This document shows, one piece after another, positions 62,406-64,000 of a stretch of DNA of 64,000 nt (the first letter of the stretch is position 1; every line of letters begins with the position of its first letter). The notes beneath the pieces are model-generated. The model was not told the DNA's origin. It saw only the letters and a program-made list of their open reading frames with translations, and searched no databases. The position numbers and the translations under genes are program-made. This DNA is from Gordonia sp049847105 (GTDB lineage: Bacteria > Actinomycetota > Actinomycetes > Mycobacteriales > Mycobacteriaceae): NCBI RefSeq assembly GCF_049847105.1, contig NZ_JBNCNS010000005.1:310001-374000 (forward strand), written 5' to 3'.

Positions 62406-62573
62406 GTGGGACACCGCGGCGGATATCAGTGGGTATGTACCGTGGCGGTCGATCCGACATTGCGCAACGCGGGAACCGCGTGCTCTGGCAAGGCCTTCCG
62501 CCTCGCACGCGACCCAGAGGGCAAAGGCCTCATGTGTGACCGCGGGCGCTGGATTCACGTCCGCTCGATGTGA
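62406..62573 (+). CDS. possible small or remnant Cys-containing protein
   Basis: 55 codons from a GTG in the frame that stays open back into the tRNA-Val gene. The end, TACSGKAFRLARDPEGKGL then MCDRGRWIHVRSM, resembles the short disulphide module (C...G..L.C..G.W) at the C-terminus of secreted actinobacterial proteins, but no signal peptide or ribosome-binding site is present. It could be the tail of a degraded gene or chance. Bases 62298-62405 and 62574-62624 show nothing else. Confidence 0.3.
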   Translation: MGHRGGYQWVCTVAVDPTLRNAGTACSGKAFRLARDPEGKGLMCDRGRWIHVRSM

Positions 62574-62624
62574 CACCACGCCCACTTGCCGCAGAGTGCG
62601 GCGCTCCGACGCCGTCGCCGTAAA

Positions 62625-63266
62625 TCACCCGCCCGGCGGCGGCCCCGTGACCATGTGCTTACGCTCGAACTCCGGTGCTTCGGGATCGCTGTGGACGATT
62701 TCGCAGTAGGTCACCGGCGGCTGACGGAGTACGAGTCCGGAGGCGGGTGAACATCGGTTGATGTCAGAGACGGCGATGCGGCGGGTCACCTGCCACGTCG
62801 TCAGATCGCATTCCGGCGAGACCGCCACCAGGTTCCCGCGCTCACTACCGGGCGAGTAGCAACTCCCGACGTGCAGATTGGGGGCCAGGCACATCGCGCC
62901 GTAGAACGTCATCGTCGAGGTATGTCGACCGTCGAAGTCCTTGATCACGTAGCGTCCGAAGGCGGTCTTGCCCTTGTCCCGGTCCGCGCACGTGGTCGTC
63001 CTCTCGAACGTGTGCGACACCACCACGTATCCGGCCTTGGGTGAGGAACAATTGAGGGCGGTGTTGGCGGCATGGCCGCCGCGCATCATGTTCGCGACGA
63101 CCGGGTTGTCGAATCCACTCACACACTGACCGACCTCGACGTCGTCCCAGTGCTCGCCGTTGTCACGGGTCTTGAGCCAGTAGCCACCGCCCACGACCGC
63201 AACGATCAGGATCAACGATCCCACCAACCGGCCTCTGGCGCCCCACCGATCGCACCGTCCCGACAT
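62625..63266 (-). CDS. membrane-anchored extracellular protein of unknown function
   Basis: 213 residues: short basic N-terminus (RCDRWGARGR), one membrane helix (LVGSLILIVAVVGGGYWL), and an extracellular domain with eight cysteines (VGQCVSGF, LNCSSP, TTCADR, AMCLAP, GSCYSP, PECDLT, NRCSPA, TYCEIV), probably disulphide-linked in pairs. No family recognised; it resembles septum-formation or LppU-like extracellular domains in cysteine pattern only. The ATG at 63266 has TAGGAT seven bases upstream. Confidence 0.78.
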   Translation of the reverse strand: MSGRCDRWGARGRLVGSLILIVAVVGGGYWLKTRDNGEHWDDVEVGQCVSGFDNPVVANMMRGGHAANTALNCSSPKAGYVVVSHTFERTTTCADRDKGKTAFGRYVIKDFDGRHTSTMTFYGAMCLAPNLHVGSCYSPGSERGNLVAVSPECDLTTWQVTRRIAVSDINRCSPASGLVLRQPPVTYCEIVHSDPEAPEFERKHMVTGPPPGG

Positions 63267-63273
63267 GACCCAG

Positions 63274-63279
63274 ATCCTA
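63274..63279 (-). promoter_or_regulatory. -10 element of the membrane-anchored protein gene
   Basis: TAGGAT on the reverse strand, seven bases before the ATG at 63266. Confidence 0.45.
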
Positions 63280-63504
63280 CGTGTGGGTGACTCGCGGCTC
63301 AGTCGACCGGATGAGTGAAATAACCTGCGGCGCACGGCCGGTAGACCCCCCCCTGGAATCGCTGCCCGACTGTCCGCTTCGAGGCAGCCCGGGCGGTCAC
63401 CACCCGGCGCAGGTCAGGTAGCGGGTCCGCCGACGCGCCGGCGCCGGTAGCCGTCGCGTAGGCTTGACGGGCAAATTCGGTCGGGCGGTAGCGAAGCGGG
63501 GAAA

Positions 63505-63921
63505 ATGTCGGCCTGGAAGCGGTTGCGTCTGTGGGGCCGCCAGCGGCGTTACATCATCCGTCGCAACCCGAAACTGCACCGCGTGTATCGCCTCGCAGTG
63601 GGTGTGGTGGGCACGTTGGTGCTCGCGTGCGGCATCGTCGCCATCCCGTATCCGGGTCCCGGCTGGCTGATCGTGTTCCTCGGGCTCGGCATCCTGGCCT
63701 CGGAGTTCGCCTGGGCGCACCGCGTGCTGACCTTCGCCCGGGGTAAGTACGACGCATTCATGGACTGGATGCAGCGTCAGCACTGGTCGGTGCAGGCCGT
63801 CGCGTGGCTGGGGACCGCCGCGATCGTCGTCGTCACCTTGTGGCTGCTGGGCGCGATCGGGATGGTCGCCGGTTGGGTGAACATCGACGCCGACTGGCTC
63901 GCGAGCCCCATCCTGTCCTGA
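63505..63921 (+). CDS. TIGR02611 family membrane protein
   Basis: 138 residues. A basic N-terminus (KRLRLWGRQRRYIIRRNPKLHRVYR) is followed by membrane helices LAVGVVGTLVLACGIVAIPYPGPGWLIVFLGLGILASEF (a hairpin with the conserved PGPGW turn) and AWLGTAAIVVVTLWLLGAIGMVAGW. This is the TIGR02611 pattern (PGPGWL..FLGL..LA.EF.WA), related to PGPGW-type small membrane proteins; function unknown. GGGGAAA precedes the ATG. The 79 bases after its stop include TACGAT near the right edge, a possible promoter for the next gene. Confidence 0.88.
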   Translation: MSAWKRLRLWGRQRRYIIRRNPKLHRVYRLAVGVVGTLVLACGIVAIPYPGPGWLIVFLGLGILASEFAWAHRVLTFARGKYDAFMDWMQRQHWSVQAVAWLGTAAIVVVTLWLLGAIGMVAGWVNIDADWLASPILS

Positions 63922-64000
63922 CGACGCGGGTGCGCCGCGCCGAACGGGTCGGCGGATGCGGGTCGTCGAACAGGCGCAGATACGATCAGAGGCGCAACCA

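Noticed and set aside
62152..62709. Frames covering tRNA-Val(CAC) and the following region
   Set aside because: They read through a clear tRNA gene and show no family similarity; only the 62406-62573 tail was kept at low confidence.

Overview
The window is high-GC actinobacterial chromosome. Gene content and order point to a mycolic-acid-containing member of the Mycobacteriales, most like Gordonia or a close relative. Evidence: an IdeR with the full metal-site set, adjacent sigB and sigA genes, ceoBC, the arabinan transferase aftC, an antigen 85-type mycolyltransferase, coproporphyrin-branch haem genes, and a gene order from the PAC2 gene through ideR, sigB, sigA, ppgK, suhB, cei, dut, ceoCB, dxs, hemEGQ, msrB, aftC to zapE that I recall as the Mycobacterium tuberculosis Rv2714-Rv2670 region. 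The species cannot be fixed from the sequence alone. One run of 97 undetermined bases (36135-36231) lies inside a tandem repeat.

Layout. 1-11100: partial hrpA, a class III aminotransferase, the peroxide-defence set ahpD-ahpC facing oxyR, an F420-type nitroreductase, a DUF3516 helicase coupled to a PAC2 protein, and a lipoprotein. 11200-19650: a DUF4192 protein with an in-frame repeat, ideR, an acuC deacetylase overlapping a GNAT/acyl-CoA-synthetase-like acetyltransferase, sigB behind an ECF-type promoter, DUF3099 and DUF3039. 19600-30350: a YihY/BrkB membrane protein, a second helicase, a small zinc-ribbon protein, a TauE/SafE exporter behind a putative sulfur leader peptide, DUF952, sigA, ppgK, suhB, cei and DUF4193. 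30400-41800: DUF3093 and dut sharing one divergent promoter, DUF3710, an alpha/beta hydrolase, OB-fold and DUF3159 proteins, ceoC-ceoB facing a KimA-like potassium importer, a TRAM RNA methyltransferase, and dxs. 41800-52410: RNase D, DUF3000, hemE-hemG-hemQ, aftC-msrB, a degenerate TAP-like lipoprotein, a RibD-like reductase and zapE. 52420-61700: accessory metabolism: GNAT, DUF1622, a TetR-controlled module (CMD, VOC, acyl-CoA dehydrogenase, phosphotransferase), a mycolyltransferase, an SDR and an XRE regulator. 61700-64000: four tRNA genes (Val-GAC, Cys, Gly, Val-CAC) and two membrane proteins.

Themes. Most genes are housekeeping, and many appear to be transcribed without leaders: a TANNNT -10 element sits 6-7 bases before the start codon of at least a dozen genes. 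Two divergent pairs (oxyR/ahpC and dut/DUF3093) have overlapping -10 elements on opposite strands. Short tandem repeats occur at four places, and two of them bracket the ceoCB potassium-regulator operon. I found no insertion sequence, prophage or CRISPR array. The most unusual observations are the KimA-like transporter facing ceoB across a repeat-filled promoter region, the TAP-like lipoprotein that seems to have lost its catalytic residues, the leader peptide before tauE, and the acuC/acetyltransferase pair.
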